Of a stretch of 64,000 bases of DNA, positions 1 through 12,172 are shown piece after piece. Source of the DNA: Tubiluchus corallicola (Eukaryota; Priapulida; Priapulimorpha; Priapulimorphida; Tubiluchidae); contig JAQGDQ010000036.1 of the NCBI GenBank assembly GCA_030141605.1, positions 868,001 through 932,000 on the forward strand, read 5' to 3'. The notes under the pieces are model-generated. The model made no database searches. It was not told where the DNA came from and worked only from the letters and a program-made list of their open reading frames with translations. Positions within the stretch are counted from its first letter, which is position 1. Every line of letters begins with the position of its first letter. The position numbers and the translations under genes were made by a program.

Positions 1-2767
1 AACCATTTTTCACCAAACAGATTGCCCCAAAGTGTAGCCGTCAGTAGCCCTAGAGTAATAAATAATGAAGGAAGAGTTGGGGCAGGTCACTATGTGATGG
101 AAATGACAAAGCAGAAATTACCTGTTGACAATGTCAACAAAAGTGTCAATTCAGAAACTTTACGGGATAGAATAAGTAAGTTAATATCAGAAAATGATGC
201 TGTAGTTGGAACATTTGAACCTGTTTGGTTTCGAAAACATGCTCGAAATAAGGTAATTGGATTTTCTGAAGATCCTAAGTATCGCAGTGATCTATCACAG
301 GAAAATCCAAGTGATGTGCCATTTTCTAGAAGCATTTCTGTAGATGAAGACTTGAAAAAGCCTCACATAGCTGTAGGAAACAATTATTCTGGTGGTAAAA
401 TAATGGAAGAGAATAGTTTGATTACTGATGAGCCTCACAATGCTAACTGCTCACAATCTTCAGCTAACAAAAATACAAGTGCTGGTATAAAAGATCTTCT
501 CTCCTCAATAAATAAAGCAAGGTCCGAAAATATAGATCGTGCATCCATAAAGGAATTGTTAATGCCGCATTCAGGTTATGTTGAACATTCACCAAGTAGT
601 AGCGAAGTGAGCATGATAAGAGATTTGCTTTTGCGTGGTCGTTCACTTAATATTGAACAAGTAAATTCTTGTACCGAGTCTGTGAAGTTAATAACTGGGG
701 ATGTTCTTGACATGTTTCATTGTACAGCTTGTGGAACACCATTTCAGCATGCTGAAGCATTTGAAACACATGTTAAATATTATTGCGGGAGCTCAGCAAA
801 ACCTGAAGAACAATCTAAATCAGTACTTGTACTAAAAGATAACAGTTTGGAAAAGCATGAAACCATGTCAGCGGCTATGCAGCAGGATGATAGTATAAAA
901 AACCATGACACACCTTTGTCAAATTGTATTCCTGCTTCAAACTCTGCAAATGGATTAGTACTTAGCCCAAAAGTGGTGTTCTCCAAAGAGCTTGGAATCT
1001 GTGAAGCAGAAGGTGAGATGTCTTCGAATAAAAAGCTGTCATGCTTAAGGCACAATCAGGAACTTTCATATCCAGAGTCAATTCAATCATTAATTCTTTT
1101 TCAACATCCGAAGCCAAAAACTGAAACCATAGTGCAACTTAAACAAGGAAAGGCGTCAAGATTGGATAATTCATGTGAAGATTTAAAATCACAACACCTA
1201 GGCATGATGGCTAGTTTGAATGACTGTAAATCCCTTTCACCTAAGGTGAAATGTGCACCAGATGAAAAGTGTTTGCCATTAGGAGATCCCAATGTTGAAG
1301 TTTCAGCACGTGTGCCTTCATCACACTCACAAACAGTTTTGACTTCCACTGTTTTACGAGAACAAGTTCCATTTCCTGATGAAAAAAAGCGAGAAATAGA
1401 GATCCCTTGTACTAAAAGTGAAAACATGCCACCATTAAAAAAGCGGAAAGTCCCTGATGAAGTGTGGTCTCTATCTCAAAACAAGTCGACGTCAGTAGCA
1501 AATATTAGTATTCCTGAAGTTCGTGTAATAGATGAGACGGTTACAACGACTGTCGATTCACATTCTCGACCAGTTCGTCCGACTGGACTTCATTTGAATT
1601 TTAAAGATCCGCTTTTGAAATCTCATGTTGTGCAGCTGGGACATCCTTTATCTGTTTCGGAATCACTGAGTGATATAACGTGTAATACTGCCCAACCTGT
1701 GCGTCAGGCACAGATAACAAGCTTAGTTGCTCCTTTCACGATTGTGGATCAGAAGTCTACAAAAATGATGGCAGACTACAAACTTGTTCCCAACGTGTCT
1801 TTCCCAATGGTTAAATTGGTAGAAGCTTCACCAACTACACCATTAAAACCATTTAGCATTAACAAAAGCTTTTTGCAAGCAACCACACCTGAAAAAGAGA
1901 TAGCATCTGGGTTTTCATCTCCACGAAGAGTAAACCAGAAAAGCTTTCTAGAAGCTACCACACCCGAAAAAGAAATTTCTCCTGGATTTCCTTCTCGCAA
2001 GGAAAAGATACTCATTCCACTGTTTCTGTATGGTCATAATTATCCTAGTCTCTGTGGTGCAACTCACACTACCTTTTGTAGCGCGCGTCAACCACAGCCT
2101 ATGTATGTACAGCAAAAGTCCCATAAGATTTCTATGTATTCCAATTGGCGCATAATCCCACATTCACCCAACATGGAGTTCCTACCTTTGGTCATGCTTT
2201 CTTTGTATAACTCTCAAGTAAATAATGTCAAGAAAGGTTTACTGTATACTACAGCATATGCAGAAAAATCTGGCATTCAAACACATTCCAGCTACTGGTT
2301 TTATAAAGCCAACCAAAGTCAAAGACATGTCGACTCTAGTGCCGATGATATGGTTAATGAAGAGGCATTAGATAACGCAGAGACCAATGATGACTATGCT
2401 TCGCTGTCATCTGGATCAGGATCTGATTTATCAAGTATAAGAAGAGTTCCTATTTTCACTGGTGGCTATAAGTCAAATGAAGAATACATTTATGTTCGTG
2501 GTCGTGGTAGAGGTAAATATGTTTGTGAAGAGTGTGGTATCAGATGCAAAAAACCAAGTATGTTGAAAAAGCATATTCGCACTCATACGGATATAAGGCC
2601 ATACAGCTGTGTGCACTGCAATTTCAAGTTTAAGACTAAGGGTAATTTGACGAAGCACATGAAATCCAAAGCTCATAACAAAAAGTGCTTGGAGTTGAAT
2701 ATTATCCCTGTACCTATTACTGTGGATGATTCCCAGATAGACCATGAAGCTGTTGCTAGGCAAGAAG
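1..2767 (+). CDS. HIVEP/shn: HIVEP/Schnurri exon a (large exon, enters from the left edge)
   Basis: Frame 1 is open from base 1, with no initiator inside the window, so this is the continuation of a large exon as in other HIVEP genes. It encodes about 922 residues: a Ser-rich, low-complexity linker, the CCHC finger, a basic patch PPLKKRKVPDE (about 1429-1461) that looks like a nuclear localisation signal, a duplicated motif ATTPEKEI (about 1879 and 1954), a conserved QPMYVQ segment before the ZAS pair, and the ZAS C2H2 pair itself. The donor is GAAG|GTAACT at 2767/2768, leaving one base of a split codon. Reading on without splicing would end after eight more residues at the stop near 2790. 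Confidence 0.92.
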
Positions 2768-5700
2768 GTAACTATAAATCAGTTCTGTAAAAGAGTAATT
2801 GAAAAGACAGTGTTATGTTCATTTTTTTGCTTAATAACTTATAAAAAAGTATCTCATTTTAGTATTGATTTAGACAAAACATTTAAAGTGTTGAGGCTTG
2901 TTTAGTGTGTGTAAGAAATGTTCTTTGTGTTATTACAAGAATATGTGTAAACCATAATCCCTGAGAGTATGAAAGTTTAACGTAATTAACTATTTAACTG
3001 TGTTATTTACTAAAGGCATTTTGCAGATAATTGTCTTAACTTATCGAAGAAAATGTTCTTTAGGCTTGACAGCTATAATTTTTACAACAGAACAAACTTT
3101 TATAGTTACATTGTTGTAACTCATGTTGCTTTTAGTTCTGCCTAAATTTGGAAAACTGACTCTTACCAACGTTGACATTTCACAGTTATACTAAGTCATA
3201 GTTGTAAAATGTGTTTTCATGTTTTTATATTGTAGAAGAGGAAGCAGGATTATTAACCGGTGAGAGTGAAAACGAAGATGATTGCAGTGATGATGGTGAC
3301 GACATGTCTGTAGATGGTGATGATACAGAGTAAGTTCTTGTTTGTTAGCTTAGTTGACTTCTCTGTACGGATGCTAATTCGTTTGCATTTTTGTTGTAGC
3401 TTCTGATTTGTCCATTTCCAAAATATCAAATTTGCTACTTCCTGCCACTTGCAAATACCAACAAATTTTGCAAGAAAGCGATTTGTGTTAGGTGAGGCCA
3501 ATAAATAAACAATCACAATTGAGGTTTCATTCTTTTAAATTTATTGGTTTCTTGAATGGTGTAGTAGATCACTAGTGTTTCTTGTGTTTGCATGCAATTT
3601 GGGTATCCTGTTTGACATAACAGTAATGTAAGCTTTCGGTCTACTCATCTGTGTCAGAATAACCAAAGAAGACGACGTTATTGTCTACCTGTTTGCTTTT
3701 CTTCAGGTATTCTGATGTTGCAGGACGAGCTCCTTGTTCCCAGGCATCTCCTGCCAGTTTGGATAGGCAGTCTCTAACATTGGGTGAAATGTCTGACAAA
3801 GTAAATTAAATAAAATTACTTGTTTTATTAACAATTGCATTATATATTATATCATATCATATTATATTAACATTTACTTGTTAATATACGGTTATAGTTG
3901 TATTGTTAGATAAAAAGTATTTGAAATATCTGGCTCTTGTATTCACTAATTTCACATTTTGTCCATTCTTCTTTGCTGCATGATGTTTTGTTATACCCTT
4001 AGTCCTTATTCGTCCAAAAGAAACGGGCCAGTTTCACAAACTGTCACTAAGTTAACAATGTCATTATTACATTCACTTTAACTATTAATAATGATTTCAT
4101 TAAATTAGTGACAGCATTGTGAAACTGGGCTTAGGGTTTCTGGATTTTAATACAAGCCAAATAAACTACAAAGGCAAAATTATTTTAGTGTACAAGTTGG
4201 AAGATTGCACATTTCGCAAATTTTAGACTGGTAAAATTGTGGTATCGTTTGCAAAGTAGCAGTTTACTGTTTAATGTTTTGTAATAAATGAGCATTCTTA
4301 CTCTAACAAAGTCTGTTTTATTTTCAGATGTGGTTTGATGGTTATTATGGCCACATAATGTCTGCAAAGTTGTCACAGCCTTTGCAAGCTGGAAAAGACC
4401 GGGTTGTGTTGGATGCCATGTCACAGGTTGATCACACAGACAGAGAAGTAGCGCATAGCCTTTTGGATTTGTCAGCACAACAAAAACCAAAGTGTATTAC
4501 TAAACAAGAAAACTTGGGCTGTTCCACTTTAAATGATAGTCATAAACAGGTTTTAAATTTTTTGGGTGTACCACTAATTACTGTGCGGCCTAGTAATAAC
4601 ATTCTTAGTCCAGAGGATGTTAGTAAAGTGGCATATTCTGTTGGTGAAATATCTACATCGACTAGAAACTCTGAAAACACAGATGTTACTAGTTGTGATT
4701 TGTCAAAAGTGTCGCCTTCATCTGAATGCAGTGAATCTGGGTTAGCAAATTGTTCACAGCCAGCCAGCATTGGGAAAATGAACAGACTTGATTCTGTAAT
4801 AGGTGCCATAAAATCTATGCGCCAAGGCCAAGTTAGAAGTCACAGTAGTGATGTCTTGAGTGATAGAGAACATATGTCAGCTGCTTCCATTGCTCATAAA
4901 GGCTTGAGTCTGTTAGAAAAAGAAAAAACTTTATTTCCTAACAAGGCTAACAGGTCTAATGAAAACTGTTGTGATGATGTGTCACTTAAACAGCAAACAC
5001 TTGTGAGGCCTACTGATCGTGCTCAGCTGTCTCTGCCTCTGCGAAAGCGAACCACATCTCTAAACATTCAGCTTATGTGCGAGAATGACATACCGAACAA
5101 CAACAATGCTTCGAAACCGACCTTAATATTACCACATCATGCATTAAGCAGTTCATTTTCTGAAGGGCTGATACCAAAAATTGTTAAGCAGGAGACTGAA
5201 GAACTAGACCAGTCTAGCAATGATGACAGCTTGGATGGTACTACTGATAATAGAGTGATACATTCCAGCATTTCTACACCGGAGTGGATGCCGCCTGATT
5301 TACGTAAGGTCATAGCAGTAGGTATGCCACGGCGAGAACGAGATGAGAGTTCGCTAACAAAAGCTGAACTATTGCTTGCCAAGGAAATGTTGCCTATTCC
5401 TGGTAAAGTGCATGATAACGAGAGAGAAGGCAAGTGCATTTGTGATGTGTGCCATAAGGAGTTCCAGAAACCTAGTCAACTTCGACTGCATTTCAATATA
5501 CATTTTTTTGAAAGGCCTTATCGTTGTGACAACTGTGCCGTGTCCTTTAGGACAAAAGGTCACCTACAGAAACACCAGCGCTCTGAAAGCCATTTAAATA
5601 AATTAACACGGAATTTAGCCTTTGGTGCACCTACATCAGAAAATCCTCGACCTTTCAAATGTACTGACTGTAAAGTTGCCTTTCGTATTCATGGGCATTT

Positions 5701-6985
5701 GGCAAAACACCTTAGATCAAAATTGCACATTACCATGCTTGAGAGAATGGGTAAGTTACCTAGTGGCACTTATGCTCAAATTGAAAGATTTGGTGCTGTT
5801 GCTTCTATTGACACCACTGACTGTGAAAACTCTCTTGATAGTCTTCAGCATATGATTCAAAAACATGCTGACACAGTTGGGCAATCTGATTCTGATGGTG
5901 AGCTTGACTATGTATTGGACATGTCTACTGCTCGACGAAAAAGAAATGACAGTGAATGCAGTTATCTTAGTGATGGTGTTCCTTATGATGAAAATGATGA
6001 GTCTGATATTACAAATGTTGACCAGGTCGGTGAACACAGTATGAAGGATAATCCACAGAATCGCCTTTTATTTTGTCCTGCTTGCCAAATAGACTTTTCT
6101 ACCGAATCACAATTTCTAACTCATGTCCGACATGTCCACAGCAGTTCAGAGGATCAGAACACATCAGCTGAGAACCAGGAACAAGTATGTAAATCGTCAG
6201 CAAATGAAGCTGTGAGCAGTACAAAAGAAGCCATTTCTGAGACCGAAATTGCAACAGAAACTTTTTTCCATAGAAAGTTTCGACGGAGTGCTTGCTTTAG
6301 TGAAGGATCTAGTACATCAGTTTCCACTCAACAACTCGAACCCCCTAAAACTTTTGTGTCATCTGACATAGAGTTAGCTGCTGCAGCTGACTTCAAGTGT
6401 GAACTGTGTGGTAAACTGACTCAGAACCAAAGTGATTTAAAGCAGCACCTATCAACTCATGTAGCACTTCGTCCTTACGTTTGTGATTACTGTGATGCTG
6501 GTTTTACTAAGCACAACGCTTTACTATCACATCTGAAGTTGCATAGCGAACATAGGGTAGGTGACTTTGTGCTCCAGTTATGAGTAATTTGCGAACGTCT
6601 GCTAACTTATCTTTTAAATGTGTCACATATTCAGGTGTCATTTTTAAGATCTCAAAATTTCAGGCTTTCTTCAGTTTTAATTGGCAGCGCTTTACTTAAA
6701 TGTAGAAAAATTGAAAGACAGTCTTAGACCATGCTGCCAGGTTTAAATCATTTAGCCTCAATTAATTTAAATTTCATTTTTTGTTATAAAAATAAACACC
6801 AAGCAAATCTTGTAAATTTAATGAAAACTTAATGAATGCTTGGTAAACACTCAAGAAAATATGGCCAGAAAATGTTTATCTTTCATAAAAAATTTTAATT
6901 TTACTGTTTATGTATGAGAATTTGTCTGGCTTTTTTCCAGGACACTTTGACAACCTTACCTGATGCTTCGAAGAGTCCAAGCTAG
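1..6985 (+). CDS. HIVEP/shn: HIVEP/Schnurri-family zinc-finger transcription factor (3' part, 5 exons)
   Basis: Joined exons 1-2767, 3236-3329, 3707-3800, 4328-6556 and 6941-6985 give 1742 residues and a stop; the frame is open at the left edge, so the N-terminus and the first ZAS finger pair lie upstream. Seen: a lone CCHC finger (CTACGTPF..., about 715-780), the phrase GGYKSNEEYIYVRGRGRGKY leading into two C2H2 fingers (about 2518-2682) that are nearly identical to the C-terminal ZAS pair of HIVEP1-3, then an acidic tail. A second block has three Schnurri-like fingers (about 5430-5725), a single finger (about 6070-6135) and a terminal pair (about 6394-6543). Known: Schnurri works with Smads in Dpp/BMP signalling as a nuclear repressor, and the HIVEPs bind kappaB-like sites. 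That this protein does the same is inferred. The neighbour is an ERG channel gene, tail to tail. Confidence 0.93.
3236..3329 (+). CDS. HIVEP/shn: HIVEP/Schnurri exon b (acidic segment)
   Basis: A 94-base exon between acceptor TTGTAG and donor GA|GTAAGT. Joined in phase to exon a it encodes EEEAGLLTGESENEDD and then a run rich in Asp. Vertebrate HIVEPs carry a similar acidic stretch directly after the second ZAS pair, which supports the splice model. Phase 1 in, phase 2 out. Confidence 0.85.
3707..3800 (+). CDS. HIVEP/shn: HIVEP/Schnurri exon c
   Basis: A 94-base exon after acceptor TTCTTCAG and before donor AAA|GTAAAT. It encodes YSDVAGRAPCSQASPASLDR followed by QSLTLGEMSDK, a Ser/Pro-rich linker. 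Phases match the exons on both sides (phase 2 in, 0 out). Without splicing the frame ends at TAA just past the donor. Confidence 0.75.
4025..4132. mobile_element. Palindromic MITE in a HIVEP intron
   Basis: GGGCCAGTTTCACAAACTGT at the left pairs with the complement of CAGCATTGTGAAACTGGGCT at the right; arms about 45 bases continue to the centre in AT-rich sequence. Confidence 0.8.
4328..6556 (+). CDS. HIVEP/shn: HIVEP/Schnurri exon d (C-terminal zinc-finger cluster)
   Basis: A large exon starting in phase 0 after TTTTCAG; its first codons are MWFDGYYGH, but the ATG is internal to the protein. It carries fingers CDVCHKEF..., CDNCAVSF... and CTDCKVAF... (about 5430-5725), the last followed by LERMGKLPSGTYAQIE, which resembles the sequence after the third C-terminal finger of Drosophila Schnurri. 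Then come a finger CPACQIDF... (about 6070-6135) and a terminal pair CELCGKL.../CDYCDAGF... (about 6394-6543). The end is uncertain: donor AGG|GTAGGT at 6556/6557 is in phase with exon e. If it is not used, the frame reads five-plus more residues to TGA at 6581-6583. Confidence 0.88.
6941..6985 (+). CDS. HIVEP/shn: HIVEP/Schnurri candidate terminal exon e
   Basis: After a strong polypyrimidine tract and acceptor TTTTTTCCAG the frame reads DTLTTLPDASKSPS and then TAG at 6983-6985, in phase 0 with the donor at 6556. The Ser/Thr-rich tail is plausible but too short to identify by homology. The alternative is a stop at 6583 with this stretch as 3' UTR. Confidence 0.5.
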   Translation, partial: DTLTTLPDASKSPS

Positions 6986-7403
6986 ATTATTTTAGTGTCA
7001 TCTCAAGAGCGCCAAATTGTGCACGTCTCTGCTAAATAGAATAGATTTTATTATTTAGTTAGTTACCGATACACTTTCAGTACACATTATTGAGAAGTTA
7101 GGTTATTTTGTTAGATAATTCGGTAATGTTAATGATCGAACTTGCAAAAGTGACTCTGTAGTTACTATGTTCCACAAAAATTTTACCATGTTGAAATGTT
7201 TTGAGTTATGCTGTTAATGGTTGAATATATTTTCATATGGATTGTAGATATATTTCAGTAAGGGCATGGTGCATTCCTAATCATAAAAATTTTATAAGTA
7301 TAACACAAATACTTGTTTCACGTATTATTGTAAATACCAAGATGTTAGCATTTATGTTAAATGGACTCAAATGGTGCCTTGGTGGTTGTACAAAATTGCT
7401 ATA

Positions 7404-7409
7404 AATAAA
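7404..7409 (+). promoter_or_regulatory. Possible polyadenylation signal of the HIVEP/Schnurri gene
   Basis: AATAAA about 420 bases after the exon e stop, followed by a T-rich stretch. Another AATAAA lies near 6790. No transcript evidence is available. Confidence 0.4.
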
Positions 7410-10400
7410 GTTTGTTCTATTGTGATTTAAACTTGGCCATACGTAATTACATAGAAATTGTAGTATTTTATTCACACTGCATTATAGAAATTGTATCTCA
7501 GATAGTTTTTTTAAACTGTTTGTTCGTTTGTTTTTCAGATAGAAATTTTATCCGAGAAATAGTGTTGTTGAGTATTATTGTTGTATATTATGTAGATAAT
7601 GGATGGTAAATATGACAAGATAGCGTAGGCTATGTCCAAGATTTATTAAATGTAGTACATCTGTGATTAAAATACCAGTATAAACTTTTGTTGCTTACTC
7701 ATCTGAAATGAGTAAAGTGTACAGATGCATTATTATAATTGTCAGTTGAGCTTTTCATTGTGCTGAGCTGTGCTTATGAAAATCCTTTTTCACGTGTTTC
7801 TTAAGATGTCAGAATGTTTTTTGCACTTGCAAAATTTGACATTGTGTATTTCACTACTGATTGAATGGAATCCGTTTTTGGATGTTTGGCTCACAGCTTA
7901 CTGCGTTATTGAAATTAATGCAAATCTGAAAGTATGTAAGATACGTTTGGTGTAAAACTACATTGTGCAGTAAAAAAGGTGCAGTAGAACATTTTATGTC
8001 AGAAGTAGATGTAAATCTACATACATTTGTATTTCAGGCTTCATTTGATTGATTTTGTGGATGTTAATTTGGTGCGTTCATCAAAATAACTTTTTTGTAT
8101 CTATTCTTCATGCAGCATTTCTACAAATCACTAGTTTTTGTTGTTGTTAGGCACGTTCCGCTAAAAAAATCTTATTAGACAATACTTTATCTTACTAGAA
8201 AAGGAAGCTTTATCAGACGGTAAACCATGAATCTTCATTGCAGCTGGAAATCACGCAATTCTGTCATACAGAATTCCAGTGCTCAGATGTCTTACGAAAA
8301 AGAAGTCTATTCGAAACGTAACTGGCAGTAAATTTTTTGTCTACTTCCTGTTTTATTGCATGCGCTCAGCTTATTACTAAAGCTTAGCGGTAGTTATTGC
8401 ACAAAACTAGGAGCAAATGTTTTTTCCACACTTTGCATTTTAAAAACAAGTTATAAAACATAGCTCAAATCATAGTCTAATGAAATGATTTTATGGGGCC
8501 GTCAGCTGTTGCGAGAATATTCCTGTCACCAATACATTTTCACAACAAAAATTAGTAAACCAAAAATTGAAGATCAATACCACTGTTGGTTAAAATAGTC
8601 AAGTCCCACAAAGTTTCATCTACTATTTCGTACCGTATGGTACTGTTAATTAACGTTAACGGACTATATTCTTCACACCCGTGTTTAATGTTACAAATTT
8701 ATAAAGTTTAAAAGTGTTTTATCTTGTATGTTATGTTGTTGTAGCATTGACTTAATTAAACAATTATTGTTGATGTTGGTATTTTTGCTTTATGAAGTTT
8801 TGATGGGTGCCAATTTTTGATATCATGCTGTAGTAATTAAAGGCCACAATGCAAGTATGCCTAGAAAGGGGAAATTTCAAAAGCACAGTGCAGCAGTGAT
8901 GCCTTTTGCATGAAGACTTGTGCATAACATTACGTGTCACATAATTTAAGCACAAGATCTTCTTTTCTTTTTAAAAATGTAATGTAATGTTCCTTTCACA
9001 CACATTGTGATAATGCTAAATGAACGTCAGCGAGAGTTAATGAATGTCAGGCAAAACAGGTAACACATTTGCTAGCTTCAAGCAGTTTAGGTGTGCTAGT
9101 GCTATGACAGAGGGTGCACATCTCTCAGAGCTATTTTGAACTTGTTCAGAGTCTGAACTTGCAACTTTCTATTACATTAGTATCTGACATTGCAATGTGC
9201 CAAATAAGCATCGGTCAACTGTCCATTACTATTTAATTTGATGCAACAAATAGAATCTGCAATTAACTGCAATATGTCACAACAGTTCCTTCTTTTTCGA
9301 AAACATTTTTGCAGCAATCATGGCTATACACGATGTCGTGAAATTTTGCATATGAGGAGCCACACAACTGTGGATTGAAAGCATGCTGTAAGACATTAAG
9401 TGTTTAAAACAATCAATTCATTTCAACAAATTTAGACAGATAAAAAGCTATTGCACATAACTATGACTAGAATTCTTCATCACCAACTTTCGAGTAAGAT
9501 AGCTTACTACTGTATGTATCTAAGCATTAGTAATATAACTGTTCATTGTTGGAGAGGAAATTCATTTTCATAAGTCACTGCTTACATGATTCTGCATAAA
9601 TGAGCATATCCGTGTATAAAGAAGAGAAAAAATTGAATAGTACTCATTTCACAGTAGCCATACATACTTTAAGTGCTGGTAGTATACCATTACTAGAGTG
9701 TAGAGTAATAGAGTGCTACGTAAAGTAAATAAATAAACAAGAATGTACATATTTTAAATAAACATATCATACCGAATTAAAAACAAAGATGCATTTTTTG
9801 ATTATCTAGGTACACCTTGCAACAATCTTTTCAATTTGTCACACAGAGTAAGTTAAAAGATCCATTCATTGCCATGATAACTGACAGTGATACGGTACGC
9901 ATTGCTTGATAAAACTTAACACTGATGCCCAAACAATAAAAATTAGCAACAAAAATACACCATGTAGTAGTTTATCACACTTTGGTTTATAAAAGTAAAT
10001 CAAAAATGTAAACGTATTATGCAACATTTACACCTATGAAAACATGATACATAATGTCTACATAAAACATTGTGCAAACAAACTCCCAATCTGTGGCTGT
10101 CTGTATATAACAAGCAACATGTACAAATTATATATTGTAAATATGTACACATAACATGTGCTGAAACATATGTACAAAATTTACACATTTCTCTCTAAGT
10201 ACTGGTTTACAGAACATCTATAATGAAATAAAGCCTAATAACATAAAGTTCAACTATAAATTTTAAAATCGAATCTACTCGCGACAATACACAGATCTGC
10301 AGCTGCAAATCAAATGTCTATCAGTGGAAAGTGCTAAACATTTTCTCACTCTGGTTTACTGAACTTCTCGCAAACAAAATGTTCCTTCTATGCATAGTGT

Positions 10401-10921
10401 GTGAGCAGTACTAATACATTAATATTTTATGAGTCACTTTTGGGTACAAAATTTTTGTAGATGCAGAAAACATTAAATAAAAAATTTTCATAAGTTGCCA
10501 GACAAAAACTATGGAACAAGACATAATAAGGAACAAGACATATGGAACAAAATAAGGAACTAGACATGCCCAGGCTTAGATGCATTTTCATTTTCTTGGA
10601 CAAAATAGCTACTATACAATAGTTTATAAAAGTTTACATGCTGCGGTTTGGTCACATGAGGAGAAGAATTCAAGTTTGTGCAGCCCCTTGTCAGAACACG
10701 GTGATTTTAAATGTGCCATTTATTAATTACCAAGAATTTGAAATTGAAATTACCAAGCAAAGCAAAATCTTATAATTTAATATGCATAACATAAGTTACA
10801 AAATATTGTAAAAAATGAAGCCATACATTTAGCTATAATGTTAATAACTCATTTGTTACTCTTCCAGTGTTATAAAACAAGGTAAGACAGTGTACACGTG
10901 TGTGTGTGCGTGCGTGTATAT

Positions 10922-11010
10922 CAGGGGTGTGCAAATTGCGGCCCGCGGGCCACTTGCGGCCTGCCGAGAGAATTTGTGCGGCCCGCGAAAAGATTTGTCG
11001 GAGTATATAG
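10922..11010. mobile_element. hAT-type transposon end fragment
   Basis: It begins CAGGGGTGTGCAAATTGCGG and continues with repeated GCGGCCCGCG motifs, typical of hAT (Charlie-like) termini. About 80 bases match the right end of the hAT element at 18703-19738 read on the opposite strand, so both belong to one family. No matching opposite end is apparent. Confidence 0.7.
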
Positions 11011-11109
11011 TCCTTCAGTGATGCGAGATGTATGTGACTGCGGAAACAGAGCTGTTTGAAGGCTGAGTTTGCAAAAAATTGAGGCTAAAAATCGGTCAAT
11101 TTCGCTTTG

Positions 11110-11327
11110 ATCATAGGGTCCCTTATATGCGAGGTAATTTACCTGGGTTTCTGTTACGCGGGACCTGAAGATATCGTCCCTTGTAACTGCAAGTCCCTTA
11201 TATCCGAGTACATACAAAGATTTTACATAAGAAAAACGTTACGAAAAATCGGGACTGTTGTTGGTGGTCCCTTATAAGCAAGTGTCCCTTATAGTAAGTA
11301 CCTTATACCCGAGGTTGACTGTATATA
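11110..11327. mobile_element. DNA transposon fragment with GTCCCTTATA repeats
   Basis: Several copies of GTCCCTTATA and variants (about 11117, 11191, 11268, 11286, 11300), ending in CCGAGGTTGACTG beside an AT repeat. Read in reverse the end is CAGTCAACCTCGG, the style of a Tc1/pogo-group MITE terminus. The class assignment is from memory of such termini and is tentative. Confidence 0.45.
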
Positions 11328-12048
11328 TATATATATATATACATACATGTATGAAAGATTTAATGCATGCGTTTAAAATGGTAATCTAAATCTGGTACAT
11401 AGAAAATGATTTGATAAAAAAATTACCAAAGCCAAAGCATATGTGATTTACTACTATCAAGTAACAAATTACCAAAAATAGTTAAAATGTCAAAAATACT
11501 GCAAACCACGCTAATTAAACTGTATGATAACCATGCACAGGTAGTCACATACAAGATGAATGTAAGTCATCAGACATCACTAAGGAGGCATGGGCCGCAC
11601 AGCTTAGTAAACTGCAGATCTGTGTATTCCATAATAAGCAAATATCATTTGTCGCTCCACAATTAAGCGATAATTGCTTGCAAACAAATTTTTTAGTCAA
11701 TTCCTTTACAAGCAATATTTACAAATGATTTGTAAATAAAACACTGTTATCATTGTCACTGCACTGTTTGAGCTAACTGATAAGATTATTAGGGCACCAA
11801 CACACGCAACTCTAACTACTGAACATTCACCTGTTACGGCAACTCAGAAGTGGAATTTTACAAACAATTTGAGTAGGTAGTGTGATAAATTCTGTATGTT
11901 AGTGCCCCAAGGTCAAGAGAATACTTTGGTCTTAGAATACTACACAATTAATATGTGACATTGACATAATAGAATTTGTGAAATGTATGATCCACATGTA
12001 TGTAATATCTATACATCCTTATTTGCGACAGCTTCCTTCTACAAATGA

Positions 12049-12172
12049 TCTGCAGATTCAATCTCTACGTTAGAATTTCAACATGATACATTTCTTTATA
12101 CTTCTGAGATTCTGCAGATTCAATTTCTACGTTAGAAATTCAACATGATACATTTCCTTATACTTCAGAGAT
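12049..12172. repeat. 62 bp tandem duplication across the ERG stop codon
   Basis: Two copies, 12049-12110 and 12111-12172, differing at a few bases. Each starts TCTGCAGATTCAAT. The second contains the real stop; the first, in the 3' UTR on the minus strand, repeats ATC TCA GAA GTA TAA, that is ISEV and a stop. Confidence 0.9.

Larger units (their letters stand above)
6986..12157. other. Intergenic region between two convergent genes, including both 3' UTRs
   Basis: Short open frames here (for example near 7412, 7770, 10000 and 10921) show no recognisable domain and no coherent splicing. It should contain the 3' UTR of each gene. Recognisable repeats are the hAT-type end at 10922, the other transposon end before 11327 and an AT microsatellite at about 11321-11342. 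I see nothing else I can name. Confidence 0.6.

Noticed and set aside
3253-3516. Minus-strand 87-codon frame opposite HIVEP exon b
   Set aside because: Shadow of a plus-strand exon and its intron; no splice or domain support.
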